The translations under genes and the position numbers were made by a program. Shown here in pieces: positions 26,356 through 35,595 of a stretch of DNA of 64,000 nucleotides. Under the pieces are notes generated by a model. That model had not been told where the DNA came from. It saw only the letters and a list, made by a program, of their open reading frames with translations, and did no database searches. Source of the DNA: Arsukibacterium ikkense (GTDB taxonomy: Bacteria > Pseudomonadota > Gammaproteobacteria > Enterobacterales > Alteromonadaceae). The stretch covers positions 1 through 64,000 of the forward strand of contig NZ_LAHO01000020.1 in the NCBI RefSeq assembly GCF_000987775.1, in the 5' to 3' direction. The first letter of the stretch is position 1, and each line of letters opens with the position of its first letter.

Positions 26356-26746
26356 ATTGTTATTGTTCCAGCCAAACGCACACCACATAGCCGTCAAGGC
26401 TATGAACGATACATCTTGATTTAACTAAAAATCGACGGCTAAACAGCTTTTATAATAGCTATCGCGTCAGCCCTTTCCTGCAACAGCGACAGCACAAATA
26501 ACAAAGCAAATTTCTGTTATTTATACAAACAAGGGGACCTGATGCATATAAAGATAGTGGCTAAAACAAACAATGCAAACATATCGAAAATTTATCGCAA
26601 ATTTATCATCTATAAATACCAACATAAAAATAACGACTTAATGACAAGGTGAAATTACCACAATACAATTACTCGCCAGGCTGCTGGCGCAGCATTTTAT
26701 GTTTAACTTTGGGGTGCTGTGGTCTTGGGAAAGCCTGTTTCGACAG
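26356..26746 (-). promoter_or_regulatory. AT-rich leader/promoter region of the eCIS operon
   Basis: 391 bp with no convincing gene. It is visibly AT-rich compared with the GC-rich coding DNA on both sides, which would suit silencing by H-NS-like proteins. It contains three contiguous 11-bp repeats at 26575-26607 and several TATA-like segments (TATAAA, TATTAT on the minus strand), but no single -35/-10 pair stands out. A 6-bp hairpin (CGCCAG/CTGGCG, 26674-26689) near the upstream gene's end lacks a U-tract. The region probably integrates regulation of a costly operon; the regulator is unknown. Confidence 0.5.
26575..26607 (-). repeat. Three contiguous 11-bp direct repeats upstream of eCIS operon
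   Basis: Read on the minus strand: GATAAATTTGC, GATAAATTTTC, GATATGTTTGC, back to back. An 11-bp period places each copy on the same face of the helix. The array is about 220 bp upstream of the first gene. Phased direct repeats are a common layout for cooperative activator or response-regulator sites; identity of the factor cannot be told. Confidence 0.55.
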
Positions 26747-27310
26747 TCAGAACACCAGCGACAGTTGTGCGCCAACCGTTGTCCGACTAAACCGCTGATT
26801 GTCAGCGTAATACTCTGTACTCCCCGGCCTGCCTAACATATTAAGCGACTGATACCTTAAGTTGTACCAATTACCATATAGCTCAAATCGAATAGTGTCG
26901 TGCAGTTTAAGTTCCAGCCCGGTTCTGGCCATGGCGTGGCAGCAACTGTCGTTGTTAGTGTCTAACCACTGCATCAGGCTGCCGTTTAAATCAATCCCGG
27001 CCTGAAAATAGGGGCTAAGCCACCAGTCCATGCCCAGCCGCCCATAGAGAAACAGCGGCCGGATCCGGCCCTCATCATAACCAGCCGGTTGCTGTTTTAA
27101 CGTGATCCGCTGATAACTTACACCGGTCTGAAAATACACATGGGTGCGGTCTGCTGTGCGTAAACCAATAGCAAAGCCCGTGGTTTCGGCTTTAGCACCT
27201 TGTTCGGTAAATGCCGATAGCACTTTCTGGCTGTCAGCAAATACTGCCTGCGCTGCTGGCGCCGCTAACATTCCTGTCAGCGCCAGGCCTGCCACTATTA
27301 ATTTACACAT
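26747..27310 (-). CDS. Small outer-membrane beta-barrel protein of unknown family
   Basis: 187 residues with a signal peptide of about 22-25 residues (ends APAAQA). The mature part alternates polar and hydrophobic residues with many aromatics (HVYFQTGVSYQRIT, PLFLYGRLGMDWW, SPYFQAGIDL) and ends in the outer-membrane C-terminal pattern VGAQLSLVF, suggesting an eight-stranded barrel. The start at 27310 was chosen because AGGA lies 6 bp upstream of that ATG; another ATG two codons earlier is also possible. Two adjacent cysteines (NNDSCCHAMAR) are unusual. It shares a divergent ~130-bp intergenic region with apbE. A role with the injection system is not indicated. Confidence 0.65.
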   Translation of the reverse strand: MCKLIVAGLALTGMLAAPAAQAVFADSQKVLSAFTEQGAKAETTGFAIGLRTADRTHVYFQTGVSYQRITLKQQPAGYDEGRIRPLFLYGRLGMDWWLSPYFQAGIDLNGSLMQWLDTNNDSCCHAMARTGLELKLHDTIRFELYGNWYNLRYQSLNMLGRPGSTEYYADNQRFSRTTVGAQLSLVF

Positions 27311-27440
27311 TCCCATTCCTACACTAAAAATTAACATTAACGACAAGGGGCGCAGATAGTAGCGTAAAGACAATTGCCTCGCCAGCATTGAGTAAAACCA
27401 TGGCCTCTGCAACAATGTAGCCACTTCGGATTTTCAACGT

Positions 27441-28424
27441 GTGACCTGTTATATGTCGACTTTGCGCTATCGCCTTACTTGCTTGCTGGCTCTGCTATTG
27501 CTCACCTCACCCGCTCAGGCCCAATGGCACCGGCTACCGTTTCAAACCATGGGCACTGAGGCCTATGTCGAATTGTGGGCCGAAGATGATGCAAAGGGCC
27601 AGGCGTTGCTGCATGGCGTGCAAGCTGAATTTGAACGGATTAATCAGCTGATGAGCCCTTATATCAGCAGCAGTGAACTAAGCCTGTTAAATCGTGAGGC
27701 GGCGGCCAGGCCAGTGACCATCAGCAGCGAGCTCTACCAATTACTGCAACAAGCCGAACAACTGGCCATACTGAGTGAAGGCGCTTTTGATATCAGCTTT
27801 GCTTCTGTCGGTTTTAGCTACGACTACCGGCAGCAGCTTAGACCCAGCATCACAGAATTGACCGAGCAGCGCCCGCTGATTAATTACCGGCATATTCAGT
27901 TACTGGCTGACAACCAGGTTAAATTTGCCAGGCCCGGCGTAAAAATTGATTTGGGCGGTATTGCCAAGGGCTACGCCGTTGAACAAGCCATTGGCTTGCT
28001 GGCCAGCGCCGGCATTAAGCATGCGCTGATCACCGCCGGTGGCGATACCCGTTTGCTGGGCGACAAACGCGGCCGGCCCTGGCTGGTGGCCATTAAACAC
28101 CCGCGTAAAACTCATGATATTGTGGCGCAATTGCCGCTAACAGACAGCGCCATAAGCACCTCGGGCGATTATGAACGCTTTTTTATTGAAGACGGGGTGC
28201 GTTACCATCATATTTTAGACCCTAAAAGCGGCCAGAGCCCGTCCGGCTTAATGAGTGTAACGGTATTAGGGCCAGACAGCACCCGCGCCGATGCCATGTC
28301 AACCACGTTATTTGTGCTGGGGCTGCAGCGCGGTATGGTCTTTATAGAGCAACAAAGTGACTTTGAAGCCATCTTTATCAGCAGTGAGCATCAGTTGTAC
28401 TTTTCATCAGGGCTGGCCCAATGA
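27441..28424 (+). CDS. apbE: FAD:protein FMN transferase ApbE
   Basis: 327 residues, exported (signal peptide ends PAQAQ). ApbE covalently attaches FMN from FAD to Thr/Ser of flavoprotein subunits such as NqrB/C and RnfG/D or periplasmic FMN-binding proteins. Family landmarks: FQTMGTEAYVEL at the N-terminus, KIDLGGIAKGYAVE, ALITAGGDTRLLG, HHILDPKSGQSPSG and RADAMSTTLFVLG, whose Asp/Thr residues bind the metal. The start could be GTG at 27441 or ATG at 27453; the later one gives the more standard signal peptide. ApbE genes often neighbour DUF4266/DUF3570/TlpA genes in other bacteria as I recall, and those lie in the convergent operon here, which supports a functional link. Confidence 0.9.
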   Translation: MTCYMSTLRYRLTCLLALLLLTSPAQAQWHRLPFQTMGTEAYVELWAEDDAKGQALLHGVQAEFERINQLMSPYISSSELSLLNREAAARPVTISSELYQLLQQAEQLAILSEGAFDISFASVGFSYDYRQQLRPSITELTEQRPLINYRHIQLLADNQVKFARPGVKIDLGGIAKGYAVEQAIGLLASAGIKHALITAGGDTRLLGDKRGRPWLVAIKHPRKTHDIVAQLPLTDSAISTSGDYERFFIEDGVRYHHILDPKSGQSPSGLMSVTVLGPDSTRADAMSTTLFVLGLQRGMVFIEQQSDFEAIFISSEHQLYFSSGLAQ

Positions 28425-28544
28425 AGCAGCAACTAAATTAGCAGTATCCGCGCACCAAAAAGCCCACTATACTGAACCTGCTGCTAATTTAAGCAATCTT
28501 ACTAATAGCATGTTAACTGGCAGAATAGCTAAAACGGAAACCCG

Positions 28545-29357
28545 ATGTTAAAAGCAGTATTACAGCTTGTTATTCAATTCAGTATAGTGCTGTGGCTATA
28601 CTCACCGCAGGCTGCCGCCTGCAATTTACGCTTGGGGATCGAGACTCATTTTCCGCCGCACATTATTCACGGCGAGACGGGCTGGAGCGGCCTCAGCATA
28701 GAGCTGGCACAGCGCCTGGCCCAAGAGGTAGAGTGTGACCTTACCCTGGTTGAAAGCCCCTGGCTCAGAGCCATGCGCCAAATCGATACTGGCGAGCTGG
28801 ATCTGATAAGCCATTTAACCTTCAGCACTGAGCGGCTGGAACGTTTCGCCTTTATTGGCCCACACCATCTGGAACAGATTTTCTTAGTGGCAGACCCTGA
28901 CGCCATTCCGCCACTCAGTTCAGTAGAACAACTGAGCAATGAGATTGATCTGACTGCTATCGCCATGCTCAATGGCGCATACTATGGCGAAGATTTTGCC
29001 CGGCTGCAGGCACAACCCGGCTTCAAAAGGCAATTAGTTTACATCACCAATAGCCTGGATAAAATGGCGTTGCTACATGCCGGCCGGGTCAACGCCGTGC
29101 TGGAAGATTTGTCTGTACTGCGTTACTGGCAAACTGAGCACAACACTACCTCTAGCCGTTTTCAGCCATTGCTGGCCATCCACCAGGGGCCGGTGTATTT
29201 TGGTTTTAATAGAAAAACCTTGTCAGCAGCCCAACTACAGCAACTCAATAATGCCTGGCAACAGTTGCATAGCAGCGGCGAGCTGGCCAGGATTGTTGCC
29301 CGCTACCAGCAGCGTGAAACAGAGTTAAACATACCGCCACCTCAGCCACATTTATAA
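28545..29357 (+). CDS. Periplasmic amino-acid-type solute-binding protein (SBP family 3), orphan
   Basis: 270 residues. A signal peptide (to about residue 25) precedes a two-lobed bacterial extracellular solute-binding family 3 fold: LRLGIETHFPPHI, WSGLSIELAQRLAQEVECDL, WLRAMRQIDTGELDLISHLT and a C-terminal NNAWQQLHSSGELARIVARY helix. No permease or ATPase gene is adjacent, so it may be a sensor partner, a cyclohexadienyl-dehydratase-like enzyme relative, or share a distant transporter. It follows apbE by 120 bp and converges on the DUF1501-like gene with a 37-bp gap. Confidence 0.8.
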   Translation: MLKAVLQLVIQFSIVLWLYSPQAAACNLRLGIETHFPPHIIHGETGWSGLSIELAQRLAQEVECDLTLVESPWLRAMRQIDTGELDLISHLTFSTERLERFAFIGPHHLEQIFLVADPDAIPPLSSVEQLSNEIDLTAIAMLNGAYYGEDFARLQAQPGFKRQLVYITNSLDKMALLHAGRVNAVLEDLSVLRYWQTEHNTTSSRFQPLLAIHQGPVYFGFNRKTLSAAQLQQLNNAWQQLHSSGELARIVARYQQRETELNIPPPQPHL

Positions 29358-29394
29358 CCTGAATGCGGCCTGCAGTGCATCAGTAACTCTGCGG

Positions 29395-30972
29395 CTACAC
29401 TATAGGCGCAAACGCGGTTAGCCTGTCCTGGCTGGCTGCATTGCCCAGACCATGAAACGGTGCCACCTCCGGCAGCCGGCTCTGTTCACCATGTAACGCC
29501 AGATAGTTCAGCAGCACGGTTTGTACCAGTAAGTTCACATTATTAGCCGCCATGGATGAACCTGTTTCTACCGAGCCATCCGGGCGCATAAAGCCAATTT
29601 GCTGATGGCGGGCTTGTTCGGTTGTGCTGCCCCCCAGCAAGGCCGGCCGGCCATTCGGGTTATATACCAGGATGGCAGATGCCGCGGTAGCAGAACTATC
29701 ACCGGTCCACTCGCCTTTACCGCGGCCATTGACGCTGTCGTCTATCCGGCCATTACTGCTGACCGAACCATCGGAATACAGATATATCATCAGCGGCTGA
29801 TTGCGTCTGGCGGCATATTCCAGGCAGGCGCCTATGCAGCGGCCCGCCCGCAGATCGCGCAGCTCTCCGGTGCCCCGCTCGCCGGTATGATAATCATAAC
29901 CGCCAATGGTCACGGTACCGGCGCCGGCAAAACCATTAACCACCAGTTTCATCACAGAGGCGGTTTTACGAAATTCAGCATCGCCGTTAAATTCAGCGCT
30001 TGTGAAAATGCCGGCCGCACCGACAATGTCCGGATCAGCGGCCGGGTCCAGCGTCGCCGGGTTACCAAAACGGTCAGCCAAGTCGGCACTTTTCACATAG
30101 CCACAACGCACCAGATCTTTGATTACCGCATCGCGGCTGACACCACTGTTTACCCGGCTCAGTTTACTGTCGCTTAAGCGTTGAATAGACTCCATTACCG
30201 CCACAGCGTCATTCTGATCCAATAACCCGAATAAATCACCAACATCTACCAGCCCTGTTACATCACTGGGCCGGTCAATTTTGGTTGGCCGCCACTCCGG
30301 GTTATAAAATTCGGCTGGCGCCATCGAGTTAGCACCAGATTCTGAATTACGTGAGCCAATTAATGGCATTAACGAGCCATTGGCACCGGCTTTGGCGATG
30401 GCATACATCGGATTATGCGGATTATTGCCAGTGTCGTTCTCCGAGCGTGACGGCATCACCGCTCCATTGGTCATGGCCTGAGTGGCCATACTGGTGCGCT
30501 CCAGGATACCAGCCAGCATTTGTGAATCGCTGTGAAACGCCAGGCCCAGCTGATCATTGATAAAGCCGCTGGCCGGGTTAGCTGCATTTACTGCCGTGGG
30601 CACCATATCTGCGGGCAAGCCCTGCCGGCTGTAGCCCTGGGTAGACAGAAAATCGAGCTGGCCGCCCGCACCACCCACCAGAATATTAGAACCGGCGATA
30701 TTGGCACCACCGGCCAGGTCAAAACAGATAAACGGGATTTTTCCGGCGCCTTCCACGTTAATACCACACTGGTTTTTTAACAGTTCCAGATCCGGTGATA
30801 AATCCGCAAAGGCTTTGCTCGGATTAGCAAACAAGCTAAATACCGAGCCGGTCGTCAGTAACCCCGCGCCGACACTCAGGCCACAGGCGATAAAGTCGCG
30901 CCGGGTAACCGGCCGGCTATGGCAAGCGTGCAGTAAGGGCGCATCCGGATGTAAGGCTTTTTTTAGTTTCAT
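29395..30972 (-). CDS. Tat-exported DUF1501-like protein
   Basis: 525 residues. A twin-arginine signal is clear: V-T-R-R-D-F-I-A-C-G followed by a hydrophobic segment at about residues 28-50, implying export of a folded protein. The mature part has the GGAN-, NPHNPMY- and TIGGYDYHTGERG-type motifs with a C-terminal LVQTVLLNYLALHGE region, reminiscent of the DUF1501 (sulfatase-fold) family that pairs with haem c proteins in many bacteria. The start at 30972 follows an AAGGATT site; the frame is open upstream but into the preceding gene. It is the last gene of the 18-gene minus-strand operon. Enzymatic activity is unknown. Confidence 0.65.
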   Translation of the reverse strand: MKLKKALHPDAPLLHACHSRPVTRRDFIACGLSVGAGLLTTGSVFSLFANPSKAFADLSPDLELLKNQCGINVEGAGKIPFICFDLAGGANIAGSNILVGGAGGQLDFLSTQGYSRQGLPADMVPTAVNAANPASGFINDQLGLAFHSDSQMLAGILERTSMATQAMTNGAVMPSRSENDTGNNPHNPMYAIAKAGANGSLMPLIGSRNSESGANSMAPAEFYNPEWRPTKIDRPSDVTGLVDVGDLFGLLDQNDAVAVMESIQRLSDSKLSRVNSGVSRDAVIKDLVRCGYVKSADLADRFGNPATLDPAADPDIVGAAGIFTSAEFNGDAEFRKTASVMKLVVNGFAGAGTVTIGGYDYHTGERGTGELRDLRAGRCIGACLEYAARRNQPLMIYLYSDGSVSSNGRIDDSVNGRGKGEWTGDSSATAASAILVYNPNGRPALLGGSTTEQARHQQIGFMRPDGSVETGSSMAANNVNLLVQTVLLNYLALHGEQSRLPEVAPFHGLGNAASQDRLTAFAPIV

Positions 30973-31010
30973 CAGTTTAATCCTTGGTACATCAGCATTA
31001 GTACCTGTTG

Positions 31011-33431
31011 TTAGTACAGCAGCAGCTGGGCGCTGGCGAGCATGGCAGTGCAGGCAGCTTTGGCAATGGTTCGGGTGCGCTGGCTGTCGCAAGCGCCGTT
31101 ACACTGGCTTAAGCGCTCGATCAGGTTATTCAGCTCAGCTCTGGCTTCACTTTCAGCCGGCGCAGTCGCTGGCTGTAACGGCGCAAACCTGTGCAACAAC
31201 GGGCTGATTAATGCCTCGCGGTTGGCCGGGCTGAACGCCTCTGCCGGGCTGGCATTAAAATTAACCGCCGGGAACCAGGCACTGCGAATAGCCGTGTCGT
31301 TGATCGCAGCATTACAGTAGGCAATACCCAACTGGGTAATCGCCATTTGCTGCGCTGAAATAAAGGTTTCAATGTTGCTCTGCGCTGGTAATTGGCGCGA
31401 AATAGTCTGGTAAGTACTGGCAATGGCCGGCGTAGCCTGAGATACGCCGGTTAGCTGACTCATACTGGCGTGAATAGCGGCAAAAGGCCGCATGCCAATA
31501 TCGCTGCTGTCCGAACTCAACTGGCTGATTTGCTGCACAGCAAATACCGGCTGGCTTCGAACATTACTGTACTGGCCAATCTGGCCAAACGACAGAAAAA
31601 ACTCATCGCTGGCAGCCCCCGCCTCAGTGGCAATAACGGTCCCCAAGCCAGACATCGGCACAGGTTCACTCAGGTTAGTGCCGCTATTGAAACTGAATTG
31701 CTGACGAGTCCAGGCCTGGCCGGCAGTTATTTCCCGGCCGTTTAGCGCCAGCGCCATGCCGCTAAAGGTGAGGTCTGCCGGTAGCGCCAGACCATCCAGA
31801 TTAATCAGGTAAGGCTGGCTAAACAGGTAGGAATAGTTATCGAACTGCGCCACTTCAAACACAATATAGCTCTGTGGCAAATCAATTAAATGGCCAATCG
31901 CAAACGGCAGATAAAACTTCTGGCCCACGCCGACACTGAAGTTCTGGGCAACTTGCGCTGCGCTGAGCGCCCGGTTGTGCACCGCCAGCAGGCGGATACT
32001 GCCCTGCCACTGCCGGCTGCCATCGGCTTCATTGCCCAGCATCAGCGCAAAACTGTTATCCCAGTTGCTGATGGCAACAGACGCGCCCTGCACACCACTG
32101 TCGGCACCATTAACATAAATGCGCTGGCCGTTTACCGGGTCCTGGGTCAGCACCACGTGCTGCAAACTGGCTTGTAACAGCTGATCCGCGTCGGCCGTAC
32201 TAACTGCCGGCATACCGGCAAAATTACTGCCACTGCTGCGCAGCAAGAAGTCATAGTTATACTGGCTCTGGCCCAGGGTGACATTGCGACTAATGGCACT
32301 GCCAGCGTAACTGACAATAGCTGCCGGTCCTTGCTGCACCACATTGGCCGGTATCAGCCAGGCTTCAATGCTCAGCTCGCCGGTAGCGCCAATCAGCTGC
32401 GCCAGCTTGGCACTACTTTGCGTACTAGCCTGCGCCCGGCCACTGTTAATTTGTAAGCCCCAGCCGGTTAACCAGTTAAAATCGCCCTGCAGGGTCAAAT
32501 TAGCGGCAGGCTCTACCCCGGAGGTATCAAATGCCTGATTGCCCTGGCCTTCTTTAAACTGATAAAAGGCAATCTGATTGCTTTCATAACGCCCGCCACT
32601 GGAGGCCACCACACCGTCGTCCAGCCGTAAGGCTTTTGACGGTATTAATTGCGGGTCCAGCTCAGTTAGTGGTACCGCATCACTTATTGCCCTGACTGCA
32701 GAGAGCATCATAGCCGCATCGCTGGCGCAATCTGACCAGCAGTTATGAAACTCACCGCCTAAACGGGCAACCAGGCGTGACAATTCCGGCCGGTCCAGAT
32801 TGATTAAACTCCGGCTGGCCTGATAGGCAGCAGCAACGTCGCTGGCAGCAAAAAAAGGCGCCTGGGCCACGGCCGCATCCGGGCTATGGCAGCTGGCACA
32901 GTATTGCCGCAGCAAGGGGTAGACTTCAGCGGCAAATAATCCCGAACTTTCAGGCAGGGCTTTGCTGGCACCCGGGTCGCGGATCACCGGTGCTACCAGC
33001 GTAACTGCTGCTTGCTCGGCATCGGTGGTATCGCCCCAGTTACGCAGCCACTGGATTATAGTGTCAGCACAGGCCGTATTGCTGCTAAGCCAGCAGTTAT
33101 GGCCACCGGCCACTTTCTGCACCAGCAGCGATTGCGCCGGATCAGCCAAATTGACCAGTGGCAACATCGCCGCATATGCCAGATTAATATCGTCACGCCG
33201 CACAAAATACGGCGCGGTATTGCCTTGCTGATGGCAACTGCCGCAGCGGTTATCGGCCACCAGGTTATCCCACAGATTGACCTTAAATTGTTGCACATCG
33301 GCCGTTTGTGGCACCGGCCCGGTGTAATTATTGGAATTGTCCTGCTGCGGTGGTGGCGGGTTTTGCTCTACCTCTGCGCCACCGCAAGCGATTAACAAGA
33401 CACAAAGCATACTCAGCAGTACAATTCTCAT
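31011..33431 (-). CDS. Multidomain lipoprotein: two cytochrome c motifs plus LamG/concanavalin-like domain
   Basis: 806 residues. The lipobox is L-L-I-A-C, so the protein is anchored by lipid. Two CxxCH motifs (CGSCH near residue 63, CASCH near 178) each sit in planctomycete-type cytochrome c segments followed by N-C-W motifs (GGHNCW, EFHNCW). A LamG-like region follows (about 290-500: ELSIEAWLIPANVV, HVVLTQDPVNGQRIYVNG), then a long C-terminal region with several cysteines. GGGAGAC precedes the ATG, just after the upstream stop. It is probably an outer-surface or periplasmic redox/binding protein that works with the adjacent haem protein and DUF1501-like protein. Confidence 0.7.
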   Translation of the reverse strand: MRIVLLSMLCVLLIACGGAEVEQNPPPPQQDNSNNYTGPVPQTADVQQFKVNLWDNLVADNRCGSCHQQGNTAPYFVRRDDINLAYAAMLPLVNLADPAQSLLVQKVAGGHNCWLSSNTACADTIIQWLRNWGDTTDAEQAAVTLVAPVIRDPGASKALPESSGLFAAEVYPLLRQYCASCHSPDAAVAQAPFFAASDVAAAYQASRSLINLDRPELSRLVARLGGEFHNCWSDCASDAAMMLSAVRAISDAVPLTELDPQLIPSKALRLDDGVVASSGGRYESNQIAFYQFKEGQGNQAFDTSGVEPAANLTLQGDFNWLTGWGLQINSGRAQASTQSSAKLAQLIGATGELSIEAWLIPANVVQQGPAAIVSYAGSAISRNVTLGQSQYNYDFLLRSSGSNFAGMPAVSTADADQLLQASLQHVVLTQDPVNGQRIYVNGADSGVQGASVAISNWDNSFALMLGNEADGSRQWQGSIRLLAVHNRALSAAQVAQNFSVGVGQKFYLPFAIGHLIDLPQSYIVFEVAQFDNYSYLFSQPYLINLDGLALPADLTFSGMALALNGREITAGQAWTRQQFSFNSGTNLSEPVPMSGLGTVIATEAGAASDEFFLSFGQIGQYSNVRSQPVFAVQQISQLSSDSSDIGMRPFAAIHASMSQLTGVSQATPAIASTYQTISRQLPAQSNIETFISAQQMAITQLGIAYCNAAINDTAIRSAWFPAVNFNASPAEAFSPANREALISPLLHRFAPLQPATAPAESEARAELNNLIERLSQCNGACDSQRTRTIAKAACTAMLASAQLLLY

Positions 33432-33433
33432 GC

Positions 33434-34642
33434 TTAGTCTCCCATACAATAGGTGGCGGTGTCGGCAAACACCTGTTTTAAGTTATAACCACTCTGGCTG
33501 AAGCGTTCGCTGCTTTGCTGAATAAGCTGCACATCTGCCAGACTTTCAGCTGGCCGTAAACAAGTGGTTTCAAATGCTTTTTTAACCTGACACTGAGCAA
33601 AGGCGACCGAATTTGCCAATTCTTCGCCTAAACTCTTCGCGCCATAGCCTTCACCCGGTAAGCTGCTATCCCAGCCCAACGCCTGGTTCTGGCCCTGACG
33701 CCAGTAATTTTGCCAGTAGTCATCTTCGGTTTTATAGCCAAAAGGGAAATTACCGGCGTTAATATGATATTTCGGTTGCACCCGGCTGCCGGTCTGGCTG
33801 TTACTGCTGCCACTTTGCTGATAAAACAAGCGGCCATTATCGCCGTTTTCGTCAGTAAACTGATAATCGTAATAGGCAAACGCCTGCGCTAAGGGATCCA
33901 TACCCGCATGGCAACCGAGGCAGCGGTTATGAAAAATCCGGCTGTCACCACCGGGGCTGCGGCTGACATCCTGCCGGATCCGATCGGCAGGCGTGCTGTT
34001 GTCTTTTAATGGCTCCAGATCAGTGCAGAGCTGACTCATCAGAGTAAAGCGCAGCATCGCCCGGTTAGTCCCCAGATAAAAGAACGCCTTGGCCCCTGCC
34101 CGGCTGGTCATCACCCCGGCACTGGCTGCTGCCGGTATACCCAATAAGCTGCTTTGTGAGCGCGGCTCCAGATATTGCTGCAAGTCAATGGCTTGCTGAT
34201 CCAGCGCCTGATAATGGGCATTATTGTCTGGCGCGTAAGGGGGTAAACCTAAACTGTCGGCCGCCACGTATAACACATCTGTTTGTAACAGCTGCCGAAA
34301 ATCAGCATTGTCGCGCACCAGGCCAATCAGCGTGGCGCTGTAATCGTTCAGTGGCTCAAAAATATCTAAATCGCGATTGGTGGCCGGGGTGGCAAACAAC
34401 TTTAACGTGGTGCGATAAAAATCCGGGTGCTGCATCGCCAGCCCGGCAGCTGCCTGGGCATTACCCTGGGCTATCAACTCTGCCATCTGTTGCAAAGTAT
34501 CCGCATCGGCCGGTACACCAGCCAGGCGGTCATGCAACCGTTTTGCCTGCTCCAGCGGCCCGGCAGCTAAAGCAGCACTGAACAAGATGGCCAGTACCGC
34601 CACCAGCAGGCCCGGTGCCGCCGGTTTAATATAACGTTGCAT
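33434..34642 (-). CDS. Secreted mono-haem protein of the DUF1588/DUF1592-like kind
   Basis: 402 residues with a signal peptide (to about residue 27). The middle region (RFTLMSQLCTDLEPL, about 198-212) leads to F-x-N-R-C-L-G-C-H-A-G-M-D-P-L-A with haem motif C241-x2-C244-H245. This 'CxxCHxxMDPLAxAF' block is the recognisable signature of DUF1588-type proteins that accompany planctomycete-type cytochromes. The C-terminus contains further cysteines (FAQCQVKKAFETTCLRP) as in that group. It lies 17 bp downstream of the TonB-like gene and directly precedes the LamG/cytochrome lipoprotein. Confidence 0.65.
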   Translation of the reverse strand: MQRYIKPAAPGLLVAVLAILFSAALAAGPLEQAKRLHDRLAGVPADADTLQQMAELIAQGNAQAAAGLAMQHPDFYRTTLKLFATPATNRDLDIFEPLNDYSATLIGLVRDNADFRQLLQTDVLYVAADSLGLPPYAPDNNAHYQALDQQAIDLQQYLEPRSQSSLLGIPAAASAGVMTSRAGAKAFFYLGTNRAMLRFTLMSQLCTDLEPLKDNSTPADRIRQDVSRSPGGDSRIFHNRCLGCHAGMDPLAQAFAYYDYQFTDENGDNGRLFYQQSGSSNSQTGSRVQPKYHINAGNFPFGYKTEDDYWQNYWRQGQNQALGWDSSLPGEGYGAKSLGEELANSVAFAQCQVKKAFETTCLRPAESLADVQLIQQSSERFSQSGYNLKQVFADTATYCMGD

Positions 34643-34659
34643 AGTTTTCTCCTGCCCGG

Positions 34660-35595
34660 TTAGCCGGGTAAAAACGCGATGGTCCAGGTTGAGCGGGTTG
34701 CCGACACCTCGGCTGCGCCGAAGCTGACCGCCTGCAGGCGCAACATTAACTGTCGCTCCAGCCGCTCATCATTTAATTCACTTTCAATAATTTTCACTCC
34801 GGCTAAACTGCCGTCCGGGTTAATAATCAGCTCAAATACCACTTTACCTTTAAGCAAGGGGTTAGCCCGCAACGCCCGGTTATACAGGGTATACAAGCTG
34901 CTTTTATTCGCTTCCAGCGTTTGCCGGATACTGGCTTCTGAGCGCCCACTCTGGCGGGCCGAATCATTGCTCGCACTGCCACTGCTATTGCCGGCAACGG
35001 GCGCAGCAGTGGCCAGACCACGTAATTGCGCATCCGCCAGGGCAATGTTTGCCGCTGTGGCTAAATCAGCGCGGGCTACATCAGCGCTAACCGGCGCAGC
35101 CGCTTGCGCGGCTGTTTTTGCCAGCATCGGGTTGGCAATTAACTCAGGCTCGGCAACCGCCGCCGCTTGCTGGCCGTCCCGCTGCAATTGCGGTGCCGGC
35201 TGCTTGACGGTAAACGTCTGGCGCAGGGCTGCCAGCTCGTCCTGCATCGCCAGTAAACCTGCTTGCTGGGCCTGAGCCCGCGCCTGTTCCGTGGTGACCG
35301 GGCTGGCGTCTACCACGGTTTGTTCCGGCTCGGCTGCGGGTTCTGGCTCCGCAACTGGCTCAGGTTCAGGTAAAGCAATCGGCTCTGGTGGCACAATGTC
35401 CCGCTGCTCTAACATCACCCGTGCCAATTGCGGCGGTAATTGCTCCAGCTGCGCCCGGCTGCGCTCGGGCACCTGATACAACGGCACGGCTATAGATAAC
35501 AGCAGTAATAGCAGCAGGCCGGCGATCACCACCTTAGTGAACAACTGATCTTCACTTTGCCAGCCCGCACCGCCGTGCCAGGTTAAGCTACTCAT
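34660..35595 (-). CDS. TonB-like energy transducer with AgmX/PglI C-terminal domain
   Basis: 311 residues. One N-terminal transmembrane helix (about 22-42), a Pro/Glu-rich periplasmic spacer (EPIALPEPEPVAEPEP), a helical Ala/Gln-rich stretch, and a C-terminal TonB-fold domain. The last part (R-x-T-L-E-A-N-K-S-S-L-Y-T-L-Y-N-R, then GKVVFELIINPDGSLAGVKI) matches the AgmX/PglI C-terminal family known from Myxococcus gliding proteins. The ATG overlaps the upstream ExbD stop by 4 bp. It would be driven by the adjacent TolQ/ExbD motor. No TonB-dependent receptor is nearby, arguing against a siderophore role. Confidence 0.85.
   Translation of the reverse strand: MSSLTWHGGAGWQSEDQLFTKVVIAGLLLLLLLSIAVPLYQVPERSRAQLEQLPPQLARVMLEQRDIVPPEPIALPEPEPVAEPEPAAEPEQTVVDASPVTTEQARAQAQQAGLLAMQDELAALRQTFTVKQPAPQLQRDGQQAAAVAEPELIANPMLAKTAAQAAAPVSADVARADLATAANIALADAQLRGLATAAPVAGNSSGSASNDSARQSGRSEASIRQTLEANKSSLYTLYNRALRANPLLKGKVVFELIINPDGSLAGVKIIESELNDERLERQLMLRLQAVSFGAAEVSATRSTWTIAFLPG

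Noticed and set aside
26674..26689. Terminator hairpin after the small beta-barrel gene
   Set aside because: Perfect 6-bp stem but no U-tract on either strand.
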